This document shows positions 7,023 through 16,569 of a DNA stretch of 44,545 nt, in pieces. The stretch covers positions 1 through 44,545 of the forward strand of contig JAONQW010000008.1 in assembly GCA_028412835.1 (NCBI GenBank). The letters run 5' to 3'. The DNA is from Candidatus Pelagibacterales bacterium. Lineage in GTDB: Bacteria > Pseudomonadota > Alphaproteobacteria > Pelagibacterales > AG-422-B15. The notes beneath the pieces were generated by a model. The model searched no databases. It was given only the letters and a program-made list of their open reading frames with translations, and was not told the DNA's origin. The position numbers were made by a program, and so were the translations under genes. Position 1 is the first letter of the stretch. Every line of letters begins with the position of its first letter.

Positions 7023-9530
7023 TTAAAAAGGAATATTGATATCAAGTTGAATAGAGTGCTCTTCACCATGATCCAGCTGATCTATGCGTTGCAATGACAG
7101 TCGTCCAATATTTTGATCTTGATATGTGATATCTGAGCCGAATAGAATTTTAAAAGCATTATCATAATCACGTTTCATTGCTTTTGTGAACAGTTGTGAA
7201 GTCCCCGCACCATAGACGGCATATAGATTTGAAGTATCGGTAAGATTTTCTTCAATGGCAATCTCTGCATATGGCATAAATGAATAGTGCTTAGTTTCAA
7301 ATGATTTGTTATAAGCAAACTTGGCTCCAAGTGATAGTGCTGAACTATGAATGTGCTGATCATAAAACGTCATACTATCAATACCGGCACTTTCTGAAAA
7401 ATGTTCAAGTTTAATAATGCCGTAATCAAATTTACCATTGGGTGCAATTGATACATCACCAAAATTAAATTGTAATGCATAACCAACGCTCATCTGTAGT
7501 GCATAAGCATCTCGATATCCATAATAGTAAGTTGTATTATCTGTTCCACGTCTTTGTGTTTCAATATCTGATTCGCTATATATAAATGTTGCATTGATGT
7601 TTTGATTGTTTGGAAGTTCTAGATTGTGATAACTAGAAATGCTAATGGTCTGGTTATCAACGTTGTTGATAGCATCAATTTCATCTTTAGAGTTACTGTG
7701 GTGCATGGAGAAGCCATATAAATAACTGGGACTAAACTGCTTATCAATTCCAATGCCTATATTTTGTAATTCAAAATCAATTCCAGATTTTGTTGCAGTT
7801 CGATCACTTTCACCAATGGTAATGGAACCTATTGTCCATATGTTCCACTCCGCATTAATGTCGCGTTCCAAATTGAGTTTATTCAAAGTATAATTAAAGA
7901 GTTTAGCAATCTGTTCATTGGAGCCATTATAGGCCAAAGCAATACCTTGATTGAGAGTTGCTTGTTTGCCAAAATTTAAAGAACTTAATCTCGCATCAAC
8001 AGCATCAGCTGCAATCGATGTGGCACGTAATGTACTTGCAATTTGTGTTTCCACAACAGCTAGGTTTGCAGCAGTATCAAAAGGGTTGGTTCTTTGATAA
8101 ATCCAGACAAATTGATTTGCTACTAAATTTCCATTGCCAGAAGCATCAGTATAAACGCCCGCTAAAATACTAATTGTAATTTGACCTATTGTATTAGGTA
8201 TCAATGTTGCACTATAAGTAGTTCCGCTACCAGTAAAGTTAATTAAAGTGCCATTTGAAACTACAATATCAGCTAGTACAAAATTTGAAGTACTTTCACT
8301 TGATGAAAATGTAATTGAAAGTGTCGAATTCTCAGATGTTGATGCATTCTCGACTTCTGAAGCACTTATAACCATTGATGGTGAATCAGTATCACACGAA
8401 GCAATCAGATCCCAATTGCTTCCTGAAGAATTATTTAATGACCAGCTACAATCACCGTAAGTTCCACTCGGTGCCACTCCACCACTAAAATTACTTACTG
8501 ATACACCAGTAATAACGTTACTATATGTTCCATTTACTACCGATGAACCTGTGGCAATACTAAAAGTTGTTGCTCCATTTACATTGCTGACTGCCAATTG
8601 ACCAAAATCATTAGCATTATTAATTTTTATTTTAGTATTTGTTGGTATGTTGGTGTCCCATAAAAGAGGGTTGCTATTTTCTTTTCCTTGATCATTGACT
8701 AATGTTGTAACAAAACCATCAAGATGCGCTTTAATGGTGCCTTCCATTGTGCCAATATTTGTAAGTGTCGCTATAGTACCATCTGCACCAGAACCATTAT
8801 CTCTGATATAAATAGAATTACCAGTTCCATTAATATTTCCAGTATTTGTAATAGATGTAACCGTTGCACCAAGTATTCGGATAGCTCCATTAGAACCTCC
8901 AATATTTCCAGTACTATCAATGGTACCTGAGTTTGTTATAACAACTCCAGTTGTGGAATCGCAGCTCCCTGGCATCATCATGCAGTCCCCGCCGCTTTCA
9001 TCAGATAAGCTTATTTGTTCTTCTGGGCCTGAAATTGTTCCAGAATTTGAAATTGTTACATTAGCAACTCCAGTAACACTTATGGTCCTAACACCAGACG
9101 TAGAAATAGTTCCTTCGTTATTGATTATTATATCAGATGCATCTGAGCCTGCGTTTACTGCATCATGTCTTGTAGAAACAGATCCAGAACTTTTAACATT
9201 AACTGTGTTACTGCTTCCACTTTGGAATTGAACACCATAATCACTTGATCCAGTTGTGATCGAACCAAATACATTAAAAATATTTGAATTTCCTGAAAAA
9301 CGTGTCGCTGATCCATTCGTATCATTTATAGTAACCCCAGAGTTAAGTGTATGAGTAGTGTTATTACCGGTCATTTGAAAATCACCGTCACAATTCGCAG
9401 AAATTGTGCTTGCATTATCTGTACAATCAGCAGCTAAAGAATTTTCAGGTGATATAAAAAATAAAATTAAAACAATTAAAAAAGTGAAAAAATTAACTAA
9501 ATGGATTGATAAACTCTTATTGAATAACAT
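7023..9530 (-). CDS. autotransporter (type Va) with beta-helix passenger and Ig-like domain
   Basis: An 835-residue surface protein. Residues 1-34 form a signal peptide. Residues 35 to about 380 are rich in Asn, Ser, Thr and Gly with recurring ITNSGTIxGTG-type turns typical of a right-handed beta-helix passenger. Residues about 383-480 resemble a bacterial Ig-like domain (ISASEVENASTSENSTLSIT, ending TDASGNGNLVANQFVW). The last 270 residues alternate polar and aromatic residues as an outer-membrane barrel and end IQLDINIPF, with the terminal Phe used by the Bam machinery. The passenger is probably an adhesin; no protease triad is seen. It stands alone, with its own 75-bp upstream gap before tRNA-Asp. 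Confidence 0.88.
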   Translation of the reverse strand: MLFNKSLSIHLVNFFTFLIVLILFFISPENSLAADCTDNASTISANCDGDFQMTGNNTTHTLNSGVTINDTNGSATRFSGNSNIFNVFGSITTGSSDYGVQFQSGSSNTVNVKSSGSVSTRHDAVNAGSDASDIIINNEGTISTSGVRTISVTGVANVTISNSGTISGPEEQISLSDESGGDCMMMPGSCDSTTGVVITNSGTIDSTGNIGGSNGAIRILGATVTSITNTGNINGTGNSIYIRDNGSGADGTIATLTNIGTMEGTIKAHLDGFVTTLVNDQGKENSNPLLWDTNIPTNTKIKINNANDFGQLAVSNVNGATTFSIATGSSVVNGTYSNVITGVSVSNFSGGVAPSGTYGDCSWSLNNSSGSNWDLIASCDTDSPSMVISASEVENASTSENSTLSITFSSSESTSNFVLADIVVSNGTLINFTGSGTTYSATLIPNTIGQITISILAGVYTDASGNGNLVANQFVWIYQRTNPFDTAANLAVVETQIASTLRATSIAADAVDARLSSLNFGKQATLNQGIALAYNGSNEQIAKLFNYTLNKLNLERDINAEWNIWTIGSITIGESDRTATKSGIDFELQNIGIGIDKQFSPSYLYGFSMHHSNSKDEIDAINNVDNQTISISSYHNLELPNNQNINATFIYSESDIETQRRGTDNTTYYYGYRDAYALQMSVGYALQFNFGDVSIAPNGKFDYGIIKLEHFSESAGIDSMTFYDQHIHSSALSLGAKFAYNKSFETKHYSFMPYAEIAIEENLTDTSNLYAVYGAGTSQLFTKAMKRDYDNAFKILFGSDITYQDQNIGRLSLQRIDQLDHGEEHSIQLDINIPF

Positions 9531-9605
9531 TTTGAGTTTTATAACTTATATAAATATATTTTTTTACATCAAAAACTAGAGATACTTATTAGTCACATTT
9601 GTAAA

Positions 9606-9682
9606 TGGCGGGAGTGACGGGACTCGAACCCGCGACCTCCTGCGTGACAGGCAGGCGCTCTAACCAGCTGAGCTACACCCCC
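9606..9682 (-). tRNA. tRNA-Asp (GTC)
   Basis: A complete cloverleaf: acceptor GGGGGTG pairs with CACTCCC, D-arm GCTCAGCTGGTTAGAGC, anticodon loop CTGTCAC (anticodon GTC), T-arm GCGGGTTCGAGTCCCGT, discriminator G and an encoded CCA. It follows tRNA-Val in the same transcript direction. Confidence 0.97.
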
Positions 9683-9735
9683 ACTAATATAATTGAATTG
9701 CATCAATTATTATTCTTCCATTTCGTGGGATGAAA

Positions 9736-9811
9736 TGGTGGGCGATGACAGGTTCGAACTGCCGACATTCACGGTGTAAACGTGACGCTCTTCCAGCTGA
9801 GCTAATCGCCC
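9736..9811 (-). tRNA. tRNA-Val (TAC)
   Basis: A complete cloverleaf: acceptor GGGCGAT/ATCGCCC, D-arm GCTCAGCTGGAAGAGC, anticodon loop TTTACAC (anticodon TAC), T-arm GGCAGTTCGAACCTGTC, discriminator A and an encoded CCA. It lies between hup and tRNA-Asp, a common alphaproteobacterial order. Confidence 0.97.
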
Positions 9812-9860
9812 TGAAAGATTGGAATATATATATGTTTAAAATTAATTCCTAGTCTTTAAT

Positions 9861-9898
9861 AAAAAAAATCCGACTAAGTGAAAAACCTAGTCGGATTT
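9861..9898 (-). terminator. intrinsic terminator of hup
   Basis: AAATCCGACTA and TAGTCGGATTT (9866-9876 and 9888-9898) pair as a perfect 11-bp stem. On the minus strand a run of eight T follows. It lies 25 bases past the hup stop, so the two tRNA genes beyond need their own promoter or read-through. Confidence 0.88.
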
Positions 9899-9922
9899 AA
9901 AAAATAAATTTTTTAACTTAAA

Positions 9923-10201
9923 TTAGCCGTTGTTAACTGCTTCTTTGAGTCCTTTACCAGCAGTAAACTTTGGTCTTGTTGACTGTGGTATTTGAATAAC
10001 TTCATTTGTTCTAGGATTTCTTCCTTGTGAAGCTTTTCTGATAGATGTCTTAAAAGTACCGAAACCTACTAGTCTTACTTCACTTCGTGCCTTCAGTTGC
10101 TCCGTAATTTGATCAAAAACAGCATTTACTGCTTTTTCTGAATCACCTTTAGCCATGCCAGTGATTTCAGCAACTTTTCCAATTAGATCTTGTTTATTCA
10201 T
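9923..10201 (-). CDS. hupB: HU family DNA-binding protein
   Basis: A 92-residue nucleoid protein that bends and compacts DNA as a dimer. It has the N-terminal helices MNKQDLIGKVAEITGMAKGD, the GFGTFKTSIRKASQGRNPRTNE signature with the beta-arm, and the intercalating Pro in IPQSTRPKFTAGKGLKEAVN. Length and sequence are standard HU-beta; IHF lacks this tail. A strong ribosome site (AAGGGG) precedes the ATG. It sits 140 bp downstream of lon with its own likely promoter and terminator. Confidence 0.96.
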   Translation of the reverse strand: MNKQDLIGKVAEITGMAKGDSEKAVNAVFDQITEQLKARSEVRLVGFGTFKTSIRKASQGRNPRTNEVIQIPQSTRPKFTAGKGLKEAVNNG

Positions 10202-10241
10202 AATAAATCCCCTTCTTTGGATTAACGATTCGCAATATTTC

Positions 10242-10271
10242 TATAGGATCTGAACTATATCTCTTAGTCAA
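10242..10271 (-). promoter_or_regulatory. probable hup promoter
   Basis: On the minus strand TTGACT (10266-10271) and CCTATA (10242-10247) are separated by 18 bp, about 40 bp before the hup ATG. The -35 is good and the -10 is fair; no experiment supports it. Confidence 0.42.
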
Positions 10272-10341
10272 TCTAAAAAACATTGAAAAACTAGTAAAAT
10301 TGAGGATTATAAAATTTAATAAATATAAATATCTATTAGAT

Positions 10342-12762
10342 TCAATGTGTTATTGTCATGTCCTGATCTTCAGAGACATCACTGTCTTTAATGCCTTTTT
10401 TCTCATTTAGCTCAGCAGCTTCATCCCATTCTATTGGTATTAATGGCTTAGTAAGTGCCACTTTTAACACGTCATCAACACTTTCAACTGAAATAAGTTC
10501 AAGACCTTCTTTAACATTATCAGGTATTTCCGCTAAATCTTTTTCATTCTCTTTTGGAATAAGTACTGTTTTAGTTCCAGCACGCAGAGCAGCTAGAAGT
10601 TTTTCTTTTAAGCCACCGATTGGTAATGCTTTACCACGCAGAGTGACCTCACCAGTCATAGCAATGTCTTTTCTCACTGGAATACCAGTTAACACAGATA
10701 CGATAGATGTTACCATACCAAGACCTGCCGATGGACCATCTTTAGGGATAGCGCCTTCAGGGACATGAATATGAATATCTCGCTGATTAAATATTGTTGG
10801 TTTAATGCCAAATTCAATCGCCCGTGAGCGAACATACGATTGCGCTGCATGAATTGACTCCTTCATAACGTCTCCAAGTTTACCCGTAATCGTCATTTTG
10901 CCTTTACCCGGCATAATTACTGATTCAATTTGTAGAATTTCGCCACCAACTTCAGTCCAAGCAAGTCCCGTAACAATTCCAACTTGATCATCAGCATCAA
11001 TTTCACCATATTTAAATTTCTTAATACCGGCAAAGTCTGGCAAGTTATCGCCGTTAATTGTTTCAGAAACACTTTCACCAGCAACAATCTTTTTAATAGT
11101 TTTACGCGCTAAGTTTGAAATTTCTCTTTCTAAGCTTCTAACACCTGCTTCACGAGTGTAATGTCTGATTAAGCCGATGATTGCAGAGTCTTCTATCTTT
11201 ATTTCGTCTTTTTTCAAACCATGTTTTTTTTCAATTTCAGGAACAAGGTGTTGTTTTGCAATTTCTAATTTTTCAACTTCTGTGTATCCAGCAATTCGAA
11301 TAATTTCCATACGATCTAACAATGCTGGTGGCATTCTTAATGAGTTTGCAGTTGTTAAAAACATCATGTCAGAAAGATCATAATCAACTTCAAGGTAGTG
11401 ATCATTAAACGTGTTATTCTGTTCAGGATCTAATACTTCTAATAGTGCTGATGACGGATCACCACGATAATCATTTCCAAGCTTATCAATTTCATCGAGT
11501 AAAAATAAAGCATTGGATGATCCAGCTTTTTTAACCATCTGTAAAACTTTGCCTGGCATTGAACCAATATAAGTTCTTCTATGACCTCTAATTTCTGCTT
11601 CATCACGCATACCACCTAACGACATACGTACAAATTTTCTTCCTGTAGCTCGAGCTATAGATTTACCTAGGGAAGTTTTACCAACACCAGGTGCGCCAAC
11701 TAAACAAAGAATTGGACCTTTGATTTTATTAATACGAGATTGTACAGCTAGATACTCTAAAATACGCTCTTTAACTTTTTCTAAACCATAGTGATCTTCA
11801 TCTAGAACTTTCTGAGCAAAGTTAATATCTTTTTTAACTTTAGTTTTTTTGCCCCATGGTAAAGATAATACCCAGTCTAAATAATTTCTTATTACACTAG
11901 ATTCAGCTGACATTGGGCTCATAGTTTTTAGTTTCTTAAGCTCCGCATTGCATTTTTCTCTTGCTTCCTTAGAAAGCTTGACCTTATCAATTTTTTCTTC
12001 GTACTCATCAACATCATCCTTGCCGTCCTCAGAGTCACCTAACTCTTTTTGAATGGCTTTCATTTGTTCGTTTAGGTAATACTCACGCTGAGTTTTTTCC
12101 ATTTGAGTTTTAACTCGACCACGAATTTTCTTTTCGACTTGCAGCACATCAAGTTCAAGCTGAATAAGGCTAACAATTTTATCAAAACGCTCATTAATAT
12201 CGATGCACTCTAGAATTTCTTGTTTATCAGAAAGTTTAACAGCTAGATGAGATGCTACGGTATCGCATAGTTTGCCTGTATCTTCTATTTCATTGATTGA
12301 ACCCACAACTTCTGGAGGAATTTTCTTATTTAATTTTACATATTGGTCGAATTGATCAGTTAATGATTTAGCTAGACCTCTAATAGCAGTATCATTAGAA
12401 TCAATATTTTCCTCTATGGTGTCAACGTCAGCAATTAGGAACTCTGTATTTTCTGTATATTGATTTATTGAGGCACGACTAACACCTTCAACTAAAACTT
12501 TTACCGTACCATCGGGTAACTTTAATAATTGCAGTACATTTGCAATTGTTCCCAATTCAAAAAGATCGTCTTTTTTTGGATCATCAGTAGAGGCACTCTT
12601 TTGAGTAATTAGCATAATTTTCTTATTCTTGCCCATAACCTCTTCTAGGGCTTTGACAGACTTGTCTCTTCCAACGAACAACGGCACAACCATATGTGGA
12701 AACACCACTATGTCCCTTAACGGTAAAACTGGGAGTGTTTGAGAATCTAATTTGTTTTCCAT
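10342..12762 (-). CDS. lon: ATP-dependent protease Lon
   Basis: An 806-residue cytosolic AAA+ serine protease that degrades misfolded and regulatory proteins. In order: the N-terminal substrate-binding LON domain (LPVLPLRDIVVFPHMVVPLF), a coiled-coil region near residues 200-260, the ATPase with Walker A GAPGVGKT (about 355-362) and Walker B ALFLLDEIDK, and the C-terminal protease domain. That domain has the catalytic Ser in KDGPSAGLGM (about 677) and Lys in PIGGLKEKLLAALRAG (about 720). Full length; ends in an acidic tail. It lies between clpX and hup, all on one strand, as in many alphaproteobacteria. Confidence 0.98.
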   Translation of the reverse strand: MENKLDSQTLPVLPLRDIVVFPHMVVPLFVGRDKSVKALEEVMGKNKKIMLITQKSASTDDPKKDDLFELGTIANVLQLLKLPDGTVKVLVEGVSRASINQYTENTEFLIADVDTIEENIDSNDTAIRGLAKSLTDQFDQYVKLNKKIPPEVVGSINEIEDTGKLCDTVASHLAVKLSDKQEILECIDINERFDKIVSLIQLELDVLQVEKKIRGRVKTQMEKTQREYYLNEQMKAIQKELGDSEDGKDDVDEYEEKIDKVKLSKEAREKCNAELKKLKTMSPMSAESSVIRNYLDWVLSLPWGKKTKVKKDINFAQKVLDEDHYGLEKVKERILEYLAVQSRINKIKGPILCLVGAPGVGKTSLGKSIARATGRKFVRMSLGGMRDEAEIRGHRRTYIGSMPGKVLQMVKKAGSSNALFLLDEIDKLGNDYRGDPSSALLEVLDPEQNNTFNDHYLEVDYDLSDMMFLTTANSLRMPPALLDRMEIIRIAGYTEVEKLEIAKQHLVPEIEKKHGLKKDEIKIEDSAIIGLIRHYTREAGVRSLEREISNLARKTIKKIVAGESVSETINGDNLPDFAGIKKFKYGEIDADDQVGIVTGLAWTEVGGEILQIESVIMPGKGKMTITGKLGDVMKESIHAAQSYVRSRAIEFGIKPTIFNQRDIHIHVPEGAIPKDGPSAGLGMVTSIVSVLTGIPVRKDIAMTGEVTLRGKALPIGGLKEKLLAALRAGTKTVLIPKENEKDLAEIPDNVKEGLELISVESVDDVLKVALTKPLIPIEWDEAAELNEKKGIKDSDVSEDQDMTITH

Positions 12763-12820
12763 ATCTAAATACTAACTATTAATTAGTAACGATTTTAGTA
12801 AAGTCAAAATATCGTTACGC

Positions 12821-12855
12821 TCTATATAGATGTGAATAAAAAGAGATATTTCAAG
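12821..12855 (-). promoter_or_regulatory. possible heat-shock-type promoter of lon
   Basis: In the 112-bp clpX-lon gap the minus strand has CTTGAA (12850-12855) and, about 17 bp on, CATCTATA. This partly resembles the RpoH pattern of a CTTGAA-type -35 with a C-rich -10. A sigma-70-like TTGACT lies closer to the gene. Both are only motif matches. Confidence 0.28.
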
Positions 12856-12874
12856 TAGCTAAATTAAAGTTTAA

Positions 12875-14149
12875 TTAAGCGCTACTTTCCGAGGTTTTTT
12901 TATTATTTTCAGAATAAATGTACAATGGTCTAGCTCGACCCTCAGCAACTTCAGCATTAATTACAACTTCCTCAACGCCTTCTAGTGACGGCAGCTCAAA
13001 CATTGTATCAAGAAGAATATTTTCTAAAATCGATCTTAGGCCTCGCGCACCTGTTTTGCGTTCAATAGCTTTCTTAGCTACAACCCTTAAAGCATCTTTG
13101 GATAAAATTAGTTTAACGTTCTCCATATTGAATAGAGTTTGATATTGCTTTACTAGAGCATTTTTAGGTTCCTGTAATATCGTCAACAAAGCGTCCTCAT
13201 CAAGATCATTTAAAGTTGCAACTATTGGTAATCTTCCAACAAACTCTGGAATTAATCCATAATTTAATAAATCTTCAGGCTCTAAATCGTTTAGTGCCTC
13301 ACCAATACTTTTTTCATTAGCAGACGCTACATTAGCTTGGAAACCCATTCCACTACCTTTTGATCTTTGTGTAATCATTTTGTCAAGACCGGCAAAAGCA
13401 CCGCCACAAATAAATAGGATATTAGTTGTATCAACTTGTAAAAACTCTTGCTGCGGATGTTTTCTCCCACCTTGAGGAGGTACACTTGCAACGGTACCTT
13501 CCATAATCTTTAATAACGCCTGTTGAACACCTTCACCTGATACATCTCTAGTAATTGAAGGATTTTCTGATTTTCTACTGACTTTATCGATTTCATCAAT
13601 ATAGACAATTCCACGCTGGGCTTTTTCGACATTATAATCCGCAGCTTGTAATAATTTTAAAATAATATTTTCTACATCTTCACCAACATAACCTGCTTCA
13701 GTTAGTGTTGTTGCATCAGCCATAGTAAATGGCACGTCTAATATTCTTGCTAAAGTTTGAGCCAGTAAAGTTTTACCACAACCCGTTGGTCCAATTAACA
13801 ATATATTAGATTTAGATAATTCAACATCTGATTTCACATTTGAATGTTCAATTCTCTTATAGTGATTGTGAACAGCAACTGAAAGATTTTGTTTGGCTTT
13901 TAATTGACCAATCACATAGTCATCTAAGGTGTCACAAATTTCACGTGGAGTAGGAATTTTACCAGAAGCATTTTTTTGATTATTGGCTTCCTTATTTTCT
14001 TCAACAATAATATCGTTACATAGTTCAACGCATTCATCGCAAATGAACACTGTCGGACCAGCAATAAGTTTCTTTACTTCGTGTTGGCTTTTACCACAAA
14101 ACGAACAATATAACGTATTCTTAGTTTTATCTTGCGTACTATCACTCAT
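12875..14149 (-). CDS. clpX: ATP-dependent Clp protease ATP-binding subunit ClpX
   Basis: The 424-residue unfoldase partner of ClpP. Residues C15, C18, C37 and C40 form the zinc-binding domain that binds substrates and adaptors. Walker A is [15 protein letters not shown], Walker B is IVYIDEIDK, and the sensor and C-terminal small domain include [14 protein letters not shown]. The ClpP-docking IGF-type loop is represented by the [11 protein letters not shown] region. It is separated from clpP by 119 bp, so it may have its own promoter as well as read-through. Confidence 0.98.
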   Translation of the reverse strand: MSDSTQDKTKNTLYCSFCGKSQHEVKKLIAGPTVFICDECVELCNDIIVEENKEANNQKNASGKIPTPREICDTLDDYVIGQLKAKQNLSVAVHNHYKRIEHSNVKSDVELSKSNILLIGPTGCGKTLLAQTLARILDVPFTMADATTLTEAGYVGEDVENIILKLLQAADYNVEKAQRGIVYIDEIDKVSRKSENPSITRDVSGEGVQQALLKIMEGTVASVPPQGGRKHPQQEFLQVDTTNILFICGGAFAGLDKMITQRSKGSGMGFQANVASANEKSIGEALNDLEPEDLLNYGLIPEFVGRLPIVATLNDLDEDALLTILQEPKNALVKQYQTLFNMENVKLILSKDALRVVAKKAIERKTGARGLRSILENILLDTMFELPSLEGVEEVVINAEVAEGRARPLYIYSENNKKTSESSA

Positions 14150-14268
14150 AATTTATTCAAATAACGAATCATTTAACTACATAGAATATGCATTTTAAAA
14201 TGAGATTTTCAACTAAATAGCGTTATTTGATTTTGAAAAACTGTTTATAAACAGTAAATTAACCAGAT

Positions 14269-14898
14269 TTATTCAGACTTAGTATCAGTTTGTGGAGCTC
14301 TTTTGGTCTGAATTTCATCAATTATACCAAATTTTTTAGCATCTTCCGCTGACATGAAGTTATCTCGCTCTAAGGCAGTTTCAATTGCTTCAACTGCTTG
14401 GCCAGTATGAGTAGAGTAAAGTTCATTAAGCCGTTTTTTTAAAGATAGAACTTCTTTTGCATGTATTTCAATATCAGTTGCCTGTCCTCTAAAACCAGCC
14501 GAAGGCTGGTGGACCATAATTCTTGAATTGGGCAATGAATATCTTTTTCCTTTATCGCCTGCAGCCAATAAAAAAGAGCCCATAGAAGCGGCCTGGCCAA
14601 AACATAGAGTTGAAACCGGACATTGGATAAATTGCATTGTATCATAAATAGCTAAACCATCGCTGACTACACCGCCAGGTGAATTTATATAAAGTGAAAT
14701 TTCTTTTTCTGGGTTTTCAGATTCTAAAAATAATAACTGTGCACACACTAATGAGGACATAGTTTCATCTACAGGACCTACAAGAAATATAATTCTTTCT
14801 TTTAGTAATCTAGAATAGATATCAAATGCACGTTCACCTTTGCCGGTTTGCTCAACCACCATTGGCACTAATTGACTAAAAATTTTATCTTGTGTCAT
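14269..14898 (-). CDS. clpP: ATP-dependent Clp protease proteolytic subunit
   Basis: The 209-residue serine peptidase that forms the tetradecameric chamber used with ClpX. The catalytic Ser105 lies in [15 protein letters not shown] and His130 in [15 protein letters not shown]; the Asp follows in the C-terminal half. Oxyanion-loop [16 protein letters not shown] is intact. The start follows the tig stop by one base, so clpP and tig form one operon, the usual arrangement. Confidence 0.98.
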   Translation of the reverse strand: MTQDKIFSQLVPMVVEQTGKGERAFDIYSRLLKERIIFLVGPVDETMSSLVCAQLLFLESENPEKEISLYINSPGGVVSDGLAIYDTMQFIQCPVSTLCFGQAASMGSFLLAAGDKGKRYSLPNSRIMVHQPSAGFRGQATDIEIHAKEVLSLKKRLNELYSTHTGQAVEAIETALERDNFMSAEDAKKFGIIDEIQTKRAPQTDTKSE

Positions 14899-14899
14899 A

Positions 14900-16342
14900 T
14901 TATTTTTTTACTTTTGTCGTTTTCTTTTTCTTAGGCGCTGTCGTCTTAGTTTCTCTTTTTACAGTCTTTTTCTTAACAGCTTTACTCTTAGTTTTATCAA
15001 CGGGATTATTTAAACCATTGTAAATCTTAATAAAAGAATCAAGGTCAAGCTCGTTATTCTTTAATTTAACTTTGCTAAGAACAAAGTCTACAACTTTATT
15101 TTCATAAAGTGGTGCCTGTATTTGCATTGCTGCATCTGGATTTTTCTTAAAGTACTCAACAACTTCTTGCTCTTGTCCAGGAAAATTACCTGCATATTGA
15201 TACAATGCTTGTTGCATTTCTTCTTGAGAAACTTGGATTTTATTAACTTGTCCAATCTCATTTAAAACGATACCAAGTTTAATTCTATTTTCAGCCTGCT
15301 CTTGGAAATCTTTTTCCATTTCTTTAGAAATTTCTTGTTTTTCAATATCTTTTTTATGCTGGTCAGATGTAGGGTTTTTATCTTGTAAGTAGCCTGCTTT
15401 TAGATTGTTAAATTCAGACGTTATTAAGCCCTCAGGTAAATCAAATGAATGTTCTTTATCTAGAATATCAAACAACTCTTTTTTTGACATATCCTTAGAT
15501 AGTTTTTCATACTCACTCTTCATTTGCTCTTCTACTTTACTTTGAAAGTCTTTTAAATCTGTAGCACCCATAGATTTAGCAAAAGCATCATTGATTTCAG
15601 TTTCTTTTTCTGAACTTACTACTTTTATTTTACATGCAAATACTGCATCTGCATTTTGCATTTCTTTTGCATGATATGTTTCAGGAAACTTGACACTAAT
15701 GTTTTTTTCGTCACCTGCTTTAAGTCCAATTAAACCCTTTTCAAGATCTGGAAGATATTGACCAGCTCCAATAACAATTGATTGCTCCTCTGCTTTACCA
15801 CCATCAAAGTTTTTGCCATCAATGGTGCCTTCATAATCAAGTACTACTGAGTCACCCTCTTTTGCTTTATAACTATCAGCTTGTTTTTGATAAGATTTTT
15901 GATTTTTAGCAATTAAATCAATTCTTTTCTTCGTTTCTGCTTTTTCTAATTTAACCGTATAATTTTCAATTGTTGTTTTTTCAAAGTCTACTAATTTGAT
16001 CTCAGGAAAAATTTCAATATCAACCGTAAACACAGTCTTAGTTTTATCCTTTTCCTCTTTAAGATTAACTTGAGGTTGGGCAACAGGTCTTAGCTTATTT
16101 TCTGTTACTAATTCAGAAACATTTTTATTTATAAGATCATTTAAAACTTCAGAGTGTGCTTGTTCACCATGTTGTTTTTTAATTAAGTCAGTTGGAACTT
16201 TTCCAGGACGGAACCCATCCATCTTAATAGTTTTTTGAATTTCTAGTATTTTAGTATTTACTAAGGCTTCAACATCAGTTGAAGGTACAGTTACCTCATA
16301 ACTTCTTTTTAAGCCTTTATTTAATGTTTCTTTATAATCCAT
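14900..16342 (-). CDS. tig: trigger factor (ribosome-bound chaperone and prolyl isomerase)
   Basis: A 480-residue chaperone that binds nascent chains at the ribosome exit. The N-terminal domain carries the ribosome-binding signature as [16 protein letters not shown]. The FKBP-type isomerase domain follows ([20 protein letters not shown], near residues 165-250), then the helical C-terminal chaperone domain. It is longer than usual by a tail of about 30 residues made almost wholly of Lys and Thr ([20 protein letters not shown]), which may add RNA or ribosome affinity; that is inference. It starts 18 bases after tRNA-Leu, so the tRNA and tig are probably transcribed together. Confidence 0.97.
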   Translation of the reverse strand: MDYKETLNKGLKRSYEVTVPSTDVEALVNTKILEIQKTIKMDGFRPGKVPTDLIKKQHGEQAHSEVLNDLINKNVSELVTENKLRPVAQPQVNLKEEKDKTKTVFTVDIEIFPEIKLVDFEKTTIENYTVKLEKAETKKRIDLIAKNQKSYQKQADSYKAKEGDSVVLDYEGTIDGKNFDGGKAEEQSIVIGAGQYLPDLEKGLIGLKAGDEKNISVKFPETYHAKEMQNADAVFACKIKVVSSEKETEINDAFAKSMGATDLKDFQSKVEEQMKSEYEKLSKDMSKKELFDILDKEHSFDLPEGLITSEFNNLKAGYLQDKNPTSDQHKKDIEKQEISKEMEKDFQEQAENRIKLGIVLNEIGQVNKIQVSQEEMQQALYQYAGNFPGQEQEVVEYFKKNPDAAMQIQAPLYENKVVDFVLSKVKLKNNELDLDSFIKIYNGLNNPVDKTKSKAVKKKTVKRETKTTAPKKKKTTKVKK

Positions 16343-16360
16343 ATTCTCTCAATCATTATT

Positions 16361-16445
16361 TGGTGCGGATAAAAGGACTCGAACCTTCACGCCGTAAAGC
16401 ACAGGTACCTAAAACCTGCGTGTCTACCAATTCCACCATATCCGC
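16361..16445 (-). tRNA. tRNA-Leu (TAG)
   Basis: A class II tRNA with a long variable arm. Acceptor GCGGATA pairs with TATCCGC, the anticodon stem is CAGGT/ACCTG with loop TTTAGGT (anticodon TAG), the T-arm contains GGTTCGAGTCC, the discriminator is A and CCA is encoded. It is directly upstream of tig. Its 5' half and upstream DNA are duplicated at 17726-17859. Confidence 0.96.
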
Positions 16446-16533
16446 AAACTGTTAGAATTGGGAAAATAGACTATTTTCTAATAAATTACAGAGTTATTTT
16501 AAAGTGCTTAAAGTATCGATTTAAGGGGTTTTT
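16399..16533. repeat. direct repeat, copy A: tRNA-Leu 5' half plus upstream DNA
   Basis: About 135 bp from the tRNA-Leu anticodon arm through its 5' end and some 90 bp upstream match 17726-17859 with roughly six mismatches, at a constant offset of 1327. The upstream part includes a short inverted repeat GAAAATA/TATTTTC and the run TTAAGGGGTTTTT. Confidence 0.93.
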
Positions 16534-16542
16534 TGACGAGGA

Positions 16543-16563
16543 GTGTCGCCATAGTGTCGCCAG
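16543..16563. repeat. 21-bp flanking repeat, left copy
   Basis: Begins GTGTCGCCATAGTGTCGCC and matches 17641-17661 at 19 of 21 positions in the same orientation. The two copies tightly bracket the SHOCT-domain gene. Each copy is itself a near-tandem of GTGTCGCCA. Confidence 0.85.
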
Positions 16564-16569
16564 AATTGA

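Noticed and set aside
8248-9231. Plus-strand open frames opposite the autotransporter
   Set aside because: They are antisense to a repetitive Ser/Thr/Asn-rich coding region, lack recognisable domains and have no ribosome sites.
10391-11383. Plus-strand frames opposite lon
   Set aside because: Low-complexity Ser-rich translations that mirror a strongly conserved protein on the other strand.
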